The notes below the pieces were generated by a model. The model worked only from the letters and a program-made list of their open reading frames with translations, did no database searches and was not told where the DNA came from. A stretch of 5,880 bases of DNA from an uncultured Bacteroidota bacterium (lineage in GTDB: Bacteria > Bacteroidota > Bacteroidia > Chitinophagales > Chitinophagaceae), in contig CAINOM010000569.1 of NCBI GenBank assembly GCA_903851455.1, positions 1 to 5,880 on the forward strand, given 5' to 3'. Position 1 is the first letter of the stretch. Every line of letters starts with the position of its first letter. Shown here one piece after another: positions 1 to 5,880 of the stretch. Made by a program: the position numbers and the translations under genes.

Positions 1-1
1 G

Positions 2-1081
2 CCCTATAAAGGCACGCCGGAAAATCCAGCTGCATGGTTGCATACCGTAGCAAAAAACAAAGCAAAAAATTACATTGCGCGCCATAACGTTTTTGCCGGA
101 AAAATTGCACCGGACCTGAAGCATAGCTCATGTGAAACGGAGGAAATGTACATAGATCTGTCTGAAAAAAACTTCACTGACAGCCAGCTGCAGATGATGT
201 TTGCGATATGCCATCCGTCTATCTCCACGGAAGCGCAGATAGGACTGTCGCTCCGCATCCTCTGCGGATTTGGTATAGACGAGATCGCAAATGCCCTGCT
301 TACGAATAAGGATACGATCAACAAGCGGCTGCATAGGGCAAAGGAAAAGCTGCGTTCTGAAAAGGTGAAAATGGAAATGCCGGGAGATGCAGAAATAAAC
401 AAACGGCTGGAAACAGTGCTGTTGACCTTGTACCTGCTGTTTAACGAAGGTTACTATTCCGAGAGCAGCGACAATGTATTGCATGAAGACCTTTGTATGG
501 AGGCCATTCGACTCACGCACATGCTCGTAGAAAATGAGAAAACAAATCAGCCCCCGGTAAATGCCCTGCTGTCTTTGATGTGTTTTCACGCCTCCAGGTT
601 TGCGGCAAGAAGGGACAAGAACGGCGCACTGATCTTGTACCAGGACCAGGATGAGACGCTATGGAACGCGGACCTTATCTCGAAGGGAATGTATTTTCTT
701 AACATGGCATCGACGGGCAATACCATTTCAAAGTATCATATCGAAGCCGCTATTGCCTGGTGGCATACTATAAAAGAAGACACACAGGAAAAATGGGAGC
801 ATATCTTACAGTTGTTTAACCAGTTGCTGCAGATAGAGTACTCCCCTATTGCAGCGCTGAACAGAACTTATGCACTTGCAAAAGCTAATGGAGTGGCAGA
901 AGCCATAGTTGAAGCCGAAAAGCTAAACCTCTCAGACAACCATTTCTACTTTACCTTACTCGGTGAGCTATATAAAAACGTAGATCGCGATAAGGCAAAA
1001 CAGAATTTAGAAAAAGCACTGGCACTTGCAAAGACCCAGACTGACAAACAAACAATTCAAAAGAAGATAGATCTGCTGTAA
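2..1081 (+). CDS. ECF42-type RNA polymerase sigma factor with C-terminal DUF6596/TPR-like region (5' truncated by window edge)
   Basis: This is an alternative sigma factor that would direct RNA polymerase to a specific promoter set. The frame is open from base 2 with no stop, and the first visible residues (PYKGTPENPAAWLHTVAKNK) are the end of sigma region 2. The true start is therefore upstream, with about 50 residues missing against a usual length near 410; the TTG at 38 is internal. Numbering from base 2, the sigma-4 part covers about residues 60-120: the family motif MMFAICHPSIS (C70-H71-P72), then the helix-turn-helix ending in INKRLHRAKEKLR. The long C-terminal extension that defines ECF42 follows, with LYLLFNEGYYSES (~142-154), QDQDETLWNADLISKG (~214-229), HIEAAIAWWH and SPIAALNR (~281-288), and a TPR-like helical tail to the stop. 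In ECF42 this extension is thought to replace an anti-sigma factor in controlling activity. No anti-sigma gene is visible. The next gene is convergent, 24 bp away, and no terminator is seen between them. Confidence 0.93.
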   Translation, partial: PYKGTPENPAAWLHTVAKNKAKNYIARHNVFAGKIAPDLKHSSCETEEMYIDLSEKNFTDSQLQMMFAICHPSISTEAQIGLSLRILCGFGIDEIANALLTNKDTINKRLHRAKEKLRSEKVKMEMPGDAEINKRLETVLLTLYLLFNEGYYSESSDNVLHEDLCMEAIRLTHMLVENEKTNQPPVNALLSLMCFHASRFAARRDKNGALILYQDQDETLWNADLISKGMYFLNMASTGNTISKYHIEAAIAWWHTIKEDTQEKWEHILQLFNQLLQIEYSPIAALNRTYALAKANGVAEAIVEAEKLNLSDNHFYFTLLGELYKNVDRDKAKQNLEKALALAKTQTDKQTIQKKIDLL

Positions 1082-1105
1082 TGACCCGCTCTGAAATCCA
1101 AACGC

Positions 1106-1435
1106 TCATTTTGTCGCAGGCAAAAAACTCTCCACCACCTCATACATACCTGGCTCAAAGGTTGCCATCTCAATGACCTGATCAAGATAGGGCGATGCAG
1201 TAGGGTTGGCGCGCATACGCTGGTAATCATCAAGACTACGCCACTGTGCGTACATGGTCACTTTAGTGCCGTCCAGACTCCGGTGCAGGCTGGAAGAGAT
1301 AAAACCGGGTATAGACCTTACGCTCTCAGTTGTAGCGAGCGTGAGGAGCTCAACCACCTTCCGCTGGTTCTCCGGATCAACTTTAAAAACATTGATCAGG
1401 GTCAGGTAGTTGCTTCCGGGTGAAATGGTAGTCAT
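1106..1435 (-). CDS. Antibiotic biosynthesis monooxygenase (ABM) family protein, putative quinol monooxygenase-like
   Basis: A 109-residue cytoplasmic protein with no signal peptide or membrane segment. ABM-domain proteins are small dimeric alpha+beta barrels; characterised members oxidise aromatic or quinol substrates without a metal or cofactor, but many are uncharacterised. Visible features: strand one YLTLINVFKVDPEN (residues 10-23), helix QRKVVELLTLATTESVR (24-40), the typical SIPGFISSSLHRSLDGTKV (41-59), and strand MYAQWRSLDDYQRM (61-74) where W65 is the usual conserved Trp. The tail is FEPGMYEVVESF (93-104). The length is normal for a one-domain member. The ATG at 1435 sits just before the domain and about 22 bases from a good -7 element, so the start is plausible. 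It has no clear ribosome binding site, as is common in Bacteroidota. The gene converges on the sigma factor and diverges from the large secreted protein, so it is probably monocistronic. The substrate cannot be read from the sequence. Confidence 0.88.
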   Translation of the reverse strand: MTTISPGSNYLTLINVFKVDPENQRKVVELLTLATTESVRSIPGFISSSLHRSLDGTKVTMYAQWRSLDDYQRMRANPTASPYLDQVIEMATFEPGMYEVVESFLPATK

Positions 1436-1457
1436 GCTGTTTCTTTTGATGCAACCA

Positions 1458-1465
1458 CAAATTTA
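1458..1465 (-). promoter_or_regulatory. Predicted Bacteroidota -7 element for the ABM gene
   Basis: The minus strand reads TAAATTTG, an exact match to the Bacteroidota primary-sigma -7 consensus TAnnTTTG, 22 bases upstream of the ATG at 1435. This predicts a short leader of about 15 bases. No convincing -33 TTTG is seen at the usual 19-21 bp spacing, so the assignment rests on one element and its position. Confidence 0.5.
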
Positions 1466-1585
1466 CCGATTTTCATCCACCGGCTTGTTGCACTCTCTCC
1501 CGTATTGCGGGAATAAAGCGGGCAGCAGCAAAAAAAATGCAATAGAATAGATGCCGGCTTATGCCCTATCTAATACATTTACTGC

Positions 1586-1593
1586 TATATTTG
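1586..1593 (+). promoter_or_regulatory. Predicted Bacteroidota -7 element for the T9SS repeat-protein gene
   Basis: TATATTTG matches the Bacteroidota -7 consensus TAnnTTTG exactly. It lies 32 bases before the ATG at 1626, which puts the transcript start near 1600 and gives an A-rich leader of about 26 bases without a Shine-Dalgarno sequence, as expected for this phylum. The -33 box is weak: the nearest candidate is TTATG at 1559-1563, at a spacing slightly over the optimum. Confidence 0.6.
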
Positions 1594-1625
1594 CAACCTT
1601 TTATAAAACTTAAAACCTATAGAAA

Positions 1626-4451
1626 ATGAAAAAGTTTTTACTATTGATCCTCCTCCCATTATTCCTGATCACCACCGGGACACAAGCACAAACAACACGC
1701 TGGTATAGCTACGGGCAATATTTGACCGACCACGTTGATTTCGTTGATAGCACTAATATGGCAATATGGAATGACACAACCAGCAAACTCGGGTATATGT
1801 CGGGTGGCAGTCCTTATTATTATTTAAATAATTTCACTTCCGTAGGCATGTCGTTTGCTCCGGTACTCAGTGCATGGAACGACCCGGTTTTGTACGGCTC
1901 AACTATAGAAGTGAGCCCATCTAATGCCTACACAATTGATTCTGTGCGGATACGCGGTACGTATATGCGCAACAATGCGAAAACAGCGCCCATAGATACA
2001 ATATATATAAGTTTCGTTTATGGCAATGGCACCCTCACTTCGAATCTCGAAAATGATTACTTCCTTGGTATGACGTCTCACTATGGGTACGACACTGTGC
2101 ACTTCCTGGGTATGGCGTGCGATACGCTCAGAAACATTGCCTCCAACTTCCCAAGTGTTGCCATTCCTCCATATACCCAGTACCTAACACTTACGCATAC
2201 CGACACCGCTACAAATTTTGACAGATATATTCGCCTGACGACGCCTTATCCCGTCCCAGCCGGCAATACGGCTGCTATGTCTGTGACCTTTAAAAGCGGA
2301 GACGCGTCATTTACTTATTTTGACACAGTATTGTATGCATCCGGCGCCGCAAAATATGGCGTATTTCTTCCCAGGATAAAGTTCAGATCAGACGGGGCGG
2401 GCTCGGCGCAGTTCCCGCCATACAGTCCTGTTGACAGCAACGAAGGCTCTTTTAGAGATGGTCGTTCTTCGATAGATTACGAAGGGTGGACCGGATTGTA
2501 TATACCCAACTGGGCATGGACATCAGCCGGCGGCGGGGCTTCTTCGCTTCAATATCCTGATTTTGATTTTCATATCAGCTGTCCTACCTGCTTATCTACT
2601 GAGGCAATTTCCGGCACTACGCTAGTGTGCGTGGGCGCTACGACTTCATTGTCTAGCGCCACCGGTGGCGGCACCTGGAGCAGCAGCAATACAGGTATAG
2701 CCACTGTCGGCTCTACAACTGGTGTGGTAACCGGTGTTTCCGGCGGCACAGTAAATATCAGCTATACCACCTCCGGCGGTTCGTCTTTCATTGTCGTTAC
2801 CGTTAATCCACTACCCGATGCGGGCACCATCAGCGGTGCAACAGCGGTATGTGTTGGTTCCAGCATAACACTGTCCGACAGCGCTCCGGGAGGCGTATGG
2901 GCAAGCAGCGTGCCCAGCGCGGCAACAGTCGGTTCCGCAACAGGTGTCGTAACCGGCGTCCTGTCGGGAATTACCGGCATCAGTTACACGACAACCAATA
3001 CCTGCGGAAGCACCACCATTGTTCACGTAGTCACTGTGAATGTATTTGGTGCTGGTACCGTCACCGGCCCTGCTACTCTGTGTACGGGGGCTTCTCTCAC
3101 TTTCATGGACCCAACCGCTGATGGTGTGTGGACCAGCAGCACTCCCGGAGTGGCTACGATAGGTTCCAGCGGTGTTGCAACAGGTATCGGAACAGGCACG
3201 GCGACCATCAGCTACACCGTAACGAACGCCTGCGGCACCGCGGTTGCCACAGCGATTGTTTCGGTCGATGTGGCACCGGTAGTGAGTGCTATTACGGGTA
3301 CGTTATTTGTTTGCAGCGGCCTTACCACTCCGCTCAGCGATGCTACACCCGGCGGCACATGGAGCAGTATAACAACCGGCGTTGCCACGATAAGTTCCTC
3401 CGGAGTAGTGACGGGCGTAGGCGCAGGCATATCGGGGATCAGCTATACCGTTACCACCGGATGTGGCGCTTCCGCTGCCATAGCCATAGTCACCGTTAAT
3501 ACGGCTCCTGTAGTTGGCTCTATCACAGGCCCATCGGGCGTGTGCATAGGCGGCTCTATCAACTTAACAGATGCTACAGCGGGTGGCTCGTGGACGAGCG
3601 GCAGCCCGGGTATAGCCACGGTTGGCACAACATCAGGTGTGGTAACCGGTGTATCTACGGGCACGGCTACTATCAGTTATACCGTGAGCAATTCCTGCGG
3701 ATCGGTGACTGCAACCACTAATATTGCGGTTAACACAGCGCCCTTTGCCGGCACTATTACCGGCCTGACACATGTCTGCCAAACGGCGTCGATCACATTA
3801 TCAGACGCCGTAACAGGCGGCACCTGGAATGCGTCTAATGGCCATGCGTTTATCTCAAGTACAGGCACAGTGCTCGGCGTCACAGCAGGCGTTGACACAA
3901 TGATGTATACAGTTACTGTTTCGTGCGCTACTACTACCAGTGCCACGGCCACCCTGGTGATAACAGTAGATCCTGCACCCTCTGCCGGTACCTTAACCGG
4001 ACCGGATTCTGTTTGTGTCAGCCACTCTATCACTTTGTCTGATGCTGTTACCGGCGGATCCTGGAGTGCAGGCAATGCCAACGCTTTTGTCTCCAGCACA
4101 GGTGTAGTATTGGGCATTACCACAGGCACCGATGATATCACCTATACTGTTACGAACTCTTGCGGCACGGCTAACGCAGACGCGCTCATAACTATTTACG
4201 ACTGCTCACTTGGCGTAAATAACCTGCCCGGCGGCGATATTTCATTGTATCCGAACCCGGCCCAAAACAGCATTACGATCAATGCTGCGGAAATGATAAA
4301 GGATGTTGTGATCAGCAATATTTTAGGGCAAGAAGTATTTGTTGGAAATTACAATTCCGCCACCGTTGTTATCGGGCTTGATCGACTGCCGGCCGGTATC
4401 TATGTTGCTAAGATAAACGGCGACCGCGTATACAAGATCATTAAGCAATAG
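1626..4451 (+). CDS. Secreted T9SS type A sorting domain protein with seven BIG2-like Ig repeats
   Basis: A 941-residue protein, probably exported to the periplasm by Sec and then across the outer membrane by the type IX system, ending cell-surface attached or released. Residues 1-21 are a signal peptide (KK, hydrophobic LLLILLPLFLI, TQA cleavage site); mature residue Gln22 fits the N-terminal Gln often seen in Bacteroidota exported proteins. Residues 22-318 form an unrecognised domain rich in Tyr, Thr and Asp, with probable beta strands such as YTIDSVRIRGTYMR and TAPIDTIYISFVYG; I see no catalytic motif. A CPTC motif (319-322) precedes seven tandem repeats (327-860) of 74-79 residues with the bacterial Ig-like core GTWSS..PGIATV...GVVTGV..GTATISYTV. 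Residues 872-941 are the T9SS tail: LYPNPAQNSITI, SNILGQEVF, LPAGIYVAKI, ending YKIIKQ. The gene is monocistronic between its own promoter and a strong hairpin. An adhesive or structural surface role is inferred from the architecture; no ligand or substrate can be named. Confidence 0.93.
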   Translation: MKKFLLLILLPLFLITTGTQAQTTRWYSYGQYLTDHVDFVDSTNMAIWNDTTSKLGYMSGGSPYYYLNNFTSVGMSFAPVLSAWNDPVLYGSTIEVSPSNAYTIDSVRIRGTYMRNNAKTAPIDTIYISFVYGNGTLTSNLENDYFLGMTSHYGYDTVHFLGMACDTLRNIASNFPSVAIPPYTQYLTLTHTDTATNFDRYIRLTTPYPVPAGNTAAMSVTFKSGDASFTYFDTVLYASGAAKYGVFLPRIKFRSDGAGSAQFPPYSPVDSNEGSFRDGRSSIDYEGWTGLYIPNWAWTSAGGGASSLQYPDFDFHISCPTCLSTEAISGTTLVCVGATTSLSSATGGGTWSSSNTGIATVGSTTGVVTGVSGGTVNISYTTSGGSSFIVVTVNPLPDAGTISGATAVCVGSSITLSDSAPGGVWASSVPSAATVGSATGVVTGVLSGITGISYTTTNTCGSTTIVHVVTVNVFGAGTVTGPATLCTGASLTFMDPTADGVWTSSTPGVATIGSSGVATGIGTGTATISYTVTNACGTAVATAIVSVDVAPVVSAITGTLFVCSGLTTPLSDATPGGTWSSITTGVATISSSGVVTGVGAGISGISYTVTTGCGASAAIAIVTVNTAPVVGSITGPSGVCIGGSINLTDATAGGSWTSGSPGIATVGTTSGVVTGVSTGTATISYTVSNSCGSVTATTNIAVNTAPFAGTITGLTHVCQTASITLSDAVTGGTWNASNGHAFISSTGTVLGVTAGVDTMMYTVTVSCATTTSATATLVITVDPAPSAGTLTGPDSVCVSHSITLSDAVTGGSWSAGNANAFVSSTGVVLGITTGTDDITYTVTNSCGTANADALITIYDCSLGVNNLPGGDISLYPNPAQNSITINAAEMIKDVVISNILGQEVFVGNYNSATVVIGLDRLPAGIYVAKINGDRVYKIIKQ
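2604..4205 (+). repeat. Seven tandem Ig-like (BIG2-type) repeat units within the T9SS protein gene
   Basis: In-frame tandem units begin at about 2604 (R1), 2826 (R2), 3057 (R3), 3288 (R4), 3519 (R5), 3753 (R6) and 3990 (R7); full units are 222-237 bp. Each starts with a (T/S/A)(I/V/L)(T/S)G strand, then a Cys five residues on (CVG/CTG/CSG/CIG), a G-G-x-W turn, an ATV or AFVSS strand, GVVTGV or VLGI, and I-S-Y-T-V before a second Cys. First cysteines are 335, 409, 486, 563, 640, 718 and 797. Second cysteines are 460, 536, 613, 691, 767 and 846, always 49-51 residues after the first; R1 lacks the second. The repeats are diverged at DNA level, with only short identical runs, so they are protein modules rather than recent DNA duplications. 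Confidence 0.9.
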
Positions 4452-4469
4452 CCGATGATCCACAGTCAT

Positions 4470-4509
4470 ATAAAAAACTGCAAGGGCTGACGCCCTTGCA
4501 GTTTTTTAT
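4470..4509. terminator. Bidirectional intrinsic terminator between convergent genes
   Basis: A perfect 18-bp inverted repeat (left arm 4470-4487, right arm 4492-4509) with the 4-base loop TGAC. The GC-rich upper stem CTGCAAGGGC/GCCCTTGCAG is flanked by six A on the left and six T on the right, so either strand gives a stem followed by a U-tract. It lies 18 bp past the stop of the T9SS gene and 58 bp past the stop of the convergent lipoprotein gene, the expected place for a shared terminator. Confidence 0.9.
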
Positions 4510-4567
4510 TTGGCAATATATCCCGAATAGATACTCAATGAAACCCTATCCTATCCGCTAACGATAA

Positions 4568-5356
4568 TTACTCACATTCATAGACTATGCGCGAGATATT
4601 TACCACAGTTCCGGGCAACGATTCCGTTATGGTAGTGATCCTGCCTCCTGTATCCAGCAGGTAATTGAATGTCTTGACGCTATCCAGGTACATATCAGAA
4701 TAGTGAGCCCTGTTCATTAAGTGCTTCGGGGTATAAATGGCCCGGCCATAGTTTTCAAGGTCGGACAGCCGTGCAGTAAGGTTCCCGGTATTATACAAAG
4801 TATCGTTGTACCAATAGTGTGTCACGTTGATCTGTCCGCCATTTTCTGACAAAGAATCCATTGTGGGGTCACCGTTCAGCCACGGTATAAAATCAGATGA
4901 GACGTTGCTATAGCCAATCGCATTGTGCAGGTACATGTTACCAACGGAGTCATAGTAGTATTCGTCGCGGTTGTTGTCATAGCCATACGAGTAGTAACTC
5001 GGAATAATACCGTCTACCCTGCCTTGCGCATCCAGGGAAATAGTATCACTTTGCTGCGTATAGTTCTGCTGCGCATTTACGGTGCGTGATATGATCCGTG
5101 TACCGATGCGGTTAAAGTATTTATAATAATTGGAGTAATTCGATTGCGAAAAAAACACAAACATATAGCTAACCGATCCGTCGCTGTTGTAATACAAGTG
5201 ATAAACTGTTTTTTGGCTGGTATCAGCGCCACTCTCCGATATCTGCGATATGCGGCAACCGGTGAATTTAGCGGGTGCAGACTTGCCCGGCTTCTTGCAG
5301 GCAACAAAACAAGCGAAAACAAAGATGAAACAAGAAATGATAGATATTTTGCGCAT
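4568..5356 (-). CDS. Hypothetical lipoprotein with RHS/YD-like motifs
   Basis: A 262-residue protein whose first 19 residues form a lipoprotein signal peptide (MRK, hydrophobic ISIISCFIFVF) with lipobox FVAC and lipidated Cys20. The residues after Cys20 (KKPGKSAPAK) are basic and lack the acidic run that marks surface-exposed Bacteroidota lipoproteins, so a periplasm-facing anchor is possible (inference). The mature part is very rich in Tyr, Asn and Ser. It holds at least four short motifs of YD/RHS style: YHLYYNSDGSVSYM (~52-65), ISLDAQGRVDGI (~106-117), YYYDSVGNMYLH (~133-144) and NYLLDTGGRITTI (~231-243). Such motifs are common in uncharacterised Bacteroidota lipoproteins with a beta-sheet body. 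Cys34 and Cys261 near the two ends of the mature chain could pair. The ATG at 5356 is right because the signal peptide starts there; no Shine-Dalgarno is visible. It converges on the T9SS gene and shares its terminator. The lipoprotein call is firm; function is unknown. Confidence 0.85.
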   Translation of the reverse strand: MRKISIISCFIFVFACFVACKKPGKSAPAKFTGCRISQISESGADTSQKTVYHLYYNSDGSVSYMFVFFSQSNYSNYYKYFNRIGTRIISRTVNAQQNYTQQSDTISLDAQGRVDGIIPSYYSYGYDNNRDEYYYDSVGNMYLHNAIGYSNVSSDFIPWLNGDPTMDSLSENGGQINVTHYWYNDTLYNTGNLTARLSDLENYGRAIYTPKHLMNRAHYSDMYLDSVKTFNYLLDTGGRITTITESLPGTVVNISRIVYECE

Positions 5357-5522
5357 AGGTTAAAGCTTATTGATTCTCAAGCGAGTGAAGATAATAAAAA
5401 TAAAAACAAATGTCAATCACAGGCCAGCGACCGATTCACTAACGTACAATCTAAAATAAAAGTATCTTCAGACCTGTGACTTACCTGCCCAGCGAAACTC
5501 CAGTGGACATGAGATTTGCTGC

Positions 5523-5879
5523 TTACAACTCCCCGCTGGTCACCTGGCTCCGGCTCAATATTTCTTCTATCTCTTTTTCTCTCTTTTGGATCTGGAAGCG
5601 CATGGGCGAGAATGTCCAGCGGCCGCGGAGCCTCGACAACCGGTCCTGTGGCGACCTGAAGATGATACGGCTTATCCAGTTAAGCGGTACTATATGCCTG
5701 AACGCATTAGACAACCTCACAAAATAAACTACCGTCGCGGCATCACAACGGTCCAGCACATTTTTCAGTTCCTCGGGATCAGTAAGGGATGATATGCAAA
5801 GTACTGTGCCGGTCTTAGGGTTAAAATATTGCTGCAGTGATGTATCCTTATGCCACACGCTGTTGCTGATGATGCGCGC
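5523..5879 (-). CDS. Unrecognised protein, C-terminal part (5' end beyond right window edge)
   Basis: The frame is open from the right edge to the TAA at 5523-5525, giving 118 visible residues starting ARIISNSVWHKDTSLQQYFN. A GTG at 5858 could serve as a start, but the reading frame continues upstream through seven more codons, so a longer gene cut by the window is more likely. I do not recognise the family. The visible part is soluble in character, with no signal peptide or membrane helix. It contains an alternating strand-helix-strand pattern (TVLCISSLTDPEELKNVLDR, then AATVVYFVRLSNAF), a strongly basic stretch IFRSPQDRLSRLRGRW, and a charged C-terminal helix RFQIQKREKEIEEILSR. It is on the same strand as the lipoprotein gene, with a 166-bp AT-rich gap between them, so co-transcription is possible but not shown. 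That it is a real gene is supported by the open frame and balanced composition; overlapping plus-strand frames there look like shadows. Confidence 0.6.
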   Translation of the reverse strand, partial: ARIISNSVWHKDTSLQQYFNPKTGTVLCISSLTDPEELKNVLDRCDAATVVYFVRLSNAFRHIVPLNWISRIIFRSPQDRLSRLRGRWTFSPMRFQIQKREKEIEEILSRSQVTSGEL

Positions 5880-5880
5880 C

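Noticed and set aside
128..589. Minus-strand frames of 110 and 153 codons under the sigma factor gene
   Set aside because: They are antisense to conserved ECF42 motifs and have Cys/His/Arg-rich shadow-like composition.
2657..2670. A 14-bp perfect palindrome CGCCACCGGTGGCG
   Set aside because: It lies inside the coding sequence of R1, where Ala-Thr-Gly-Gly codons produce it; no loop and no link to a promoter.
2849..3499. Plus-strand shifted frames giving Cys/His/Arg-rich proteins that look like zinc-binding repeats
   Set aside because: The composition is a frame-shift artefact of the Ig-repeat codons; there is no start context and they lie wholly inside the real gene.
3677..4141. A 154-codon minus-strand open frame and several shorter ones (2762-2980, 3212-3430, 3443-3664) under the repeat region
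   Set aside because: They repeat with the same period as the Ig repeats and arise because Gly/Thr/Val/Ser-rich codons read backwards contain few stops. The plus-strand frame has a signal peptide and sorting domain, so it is the real gene.
5407..5414. GACATTTG on the minus strand as a -7 element for the lipoprotein gene
   Set aside because: It misses the first T of TAnnTTTG and has no -33 partner; in this AT-rich gap such near matches are expected by chance, so the promoter is left unassigned.
5144..5479. A 111-codon plus-strand frame overlapping the lipoprotein start and the gap after it
   Set aside because: It is antisense to the signal-peptide end of the lipoprotein gene, low in recognisable structure, and has no promoter or ribosome binding evidence.
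5417..5479. Inverted 7-mers TCACAGG (5417-5423) and CCTGTGA (5473-5479) in the gap upstream of the lipoprotein
   Set aside because: Seven bp with a 49-base AT-rich loop is within chance expectation and there is no U-tract at the proper distance.
5476..5792. Two plus-strand frames of 83 and 68 codons opposite the partial gene at the right edge
   Set aside because: They overlap each other and the minus-strand frame, which has more natural protein composition and continues off the window.

Overview
The window looks like a chromosomal segment of a member of the Bacteroidota, most likely a Chitinophagaceae-type organism. Three things point there. A large secreted protein ends in a type IX secretion (T9SS) sorting domain. 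Two starts are preceded by TAnnTTTG-type Bacteroidota -7 elements and have no clear Shine-Dalgarno sequence. The sigma factor and the small monooxygenase-like protein also read like the Bacteroidota versions of their families. The family assignment is inference from protein style; no search was run.

Layout from left to right. Bases 2-1081 (+) hold the 3' part of an ECF42-type sigma factor gene whose first ~50 codons lie outside the window. Converging on it after 24 bp is a small antibiotic-biosynthesis-monooxygenase (ABM) family gene (1106-1435, -). A 190-bp divergent intergenic region carries a predicted promoter for each direction. It leads into a 941-residue secreted protein (1626-4451, +). 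That protein has a signal peptide, an unrecognised N-terminal domain of about 297 residues, seven tandem bacterial Ig-like (BIG2-type) repeats and a T9SS type A sorting tail. An 18-bp perfect hairpin flanked by A and T tracts follows and can terminate both this gene and the convergent lipoprotein gene (4568-5356, -). After a 166-bp AT-rich gap comes the 3' end of an unrecognised gene (5523 to the right edge, -).

The genes do not form one obvious pathway. Two products are envelope or surface proteins (the repeat protein and the lipoprotein), one is a transcription factor and one a small cytoplasmic enzyme-like protein. Except possibly for the two rightmost minus-strand genes, each seems to be its own transcription unit. 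I see no mobile element, CRISPR array, tRNA or rRNA, and no strong sign of a new multi-gene system. The most interesting item is the modular architecture of the repeat protein: a regular cysteine pair in six of seven repeats, two repeat subtypes and an unassigned N-terminal domain.
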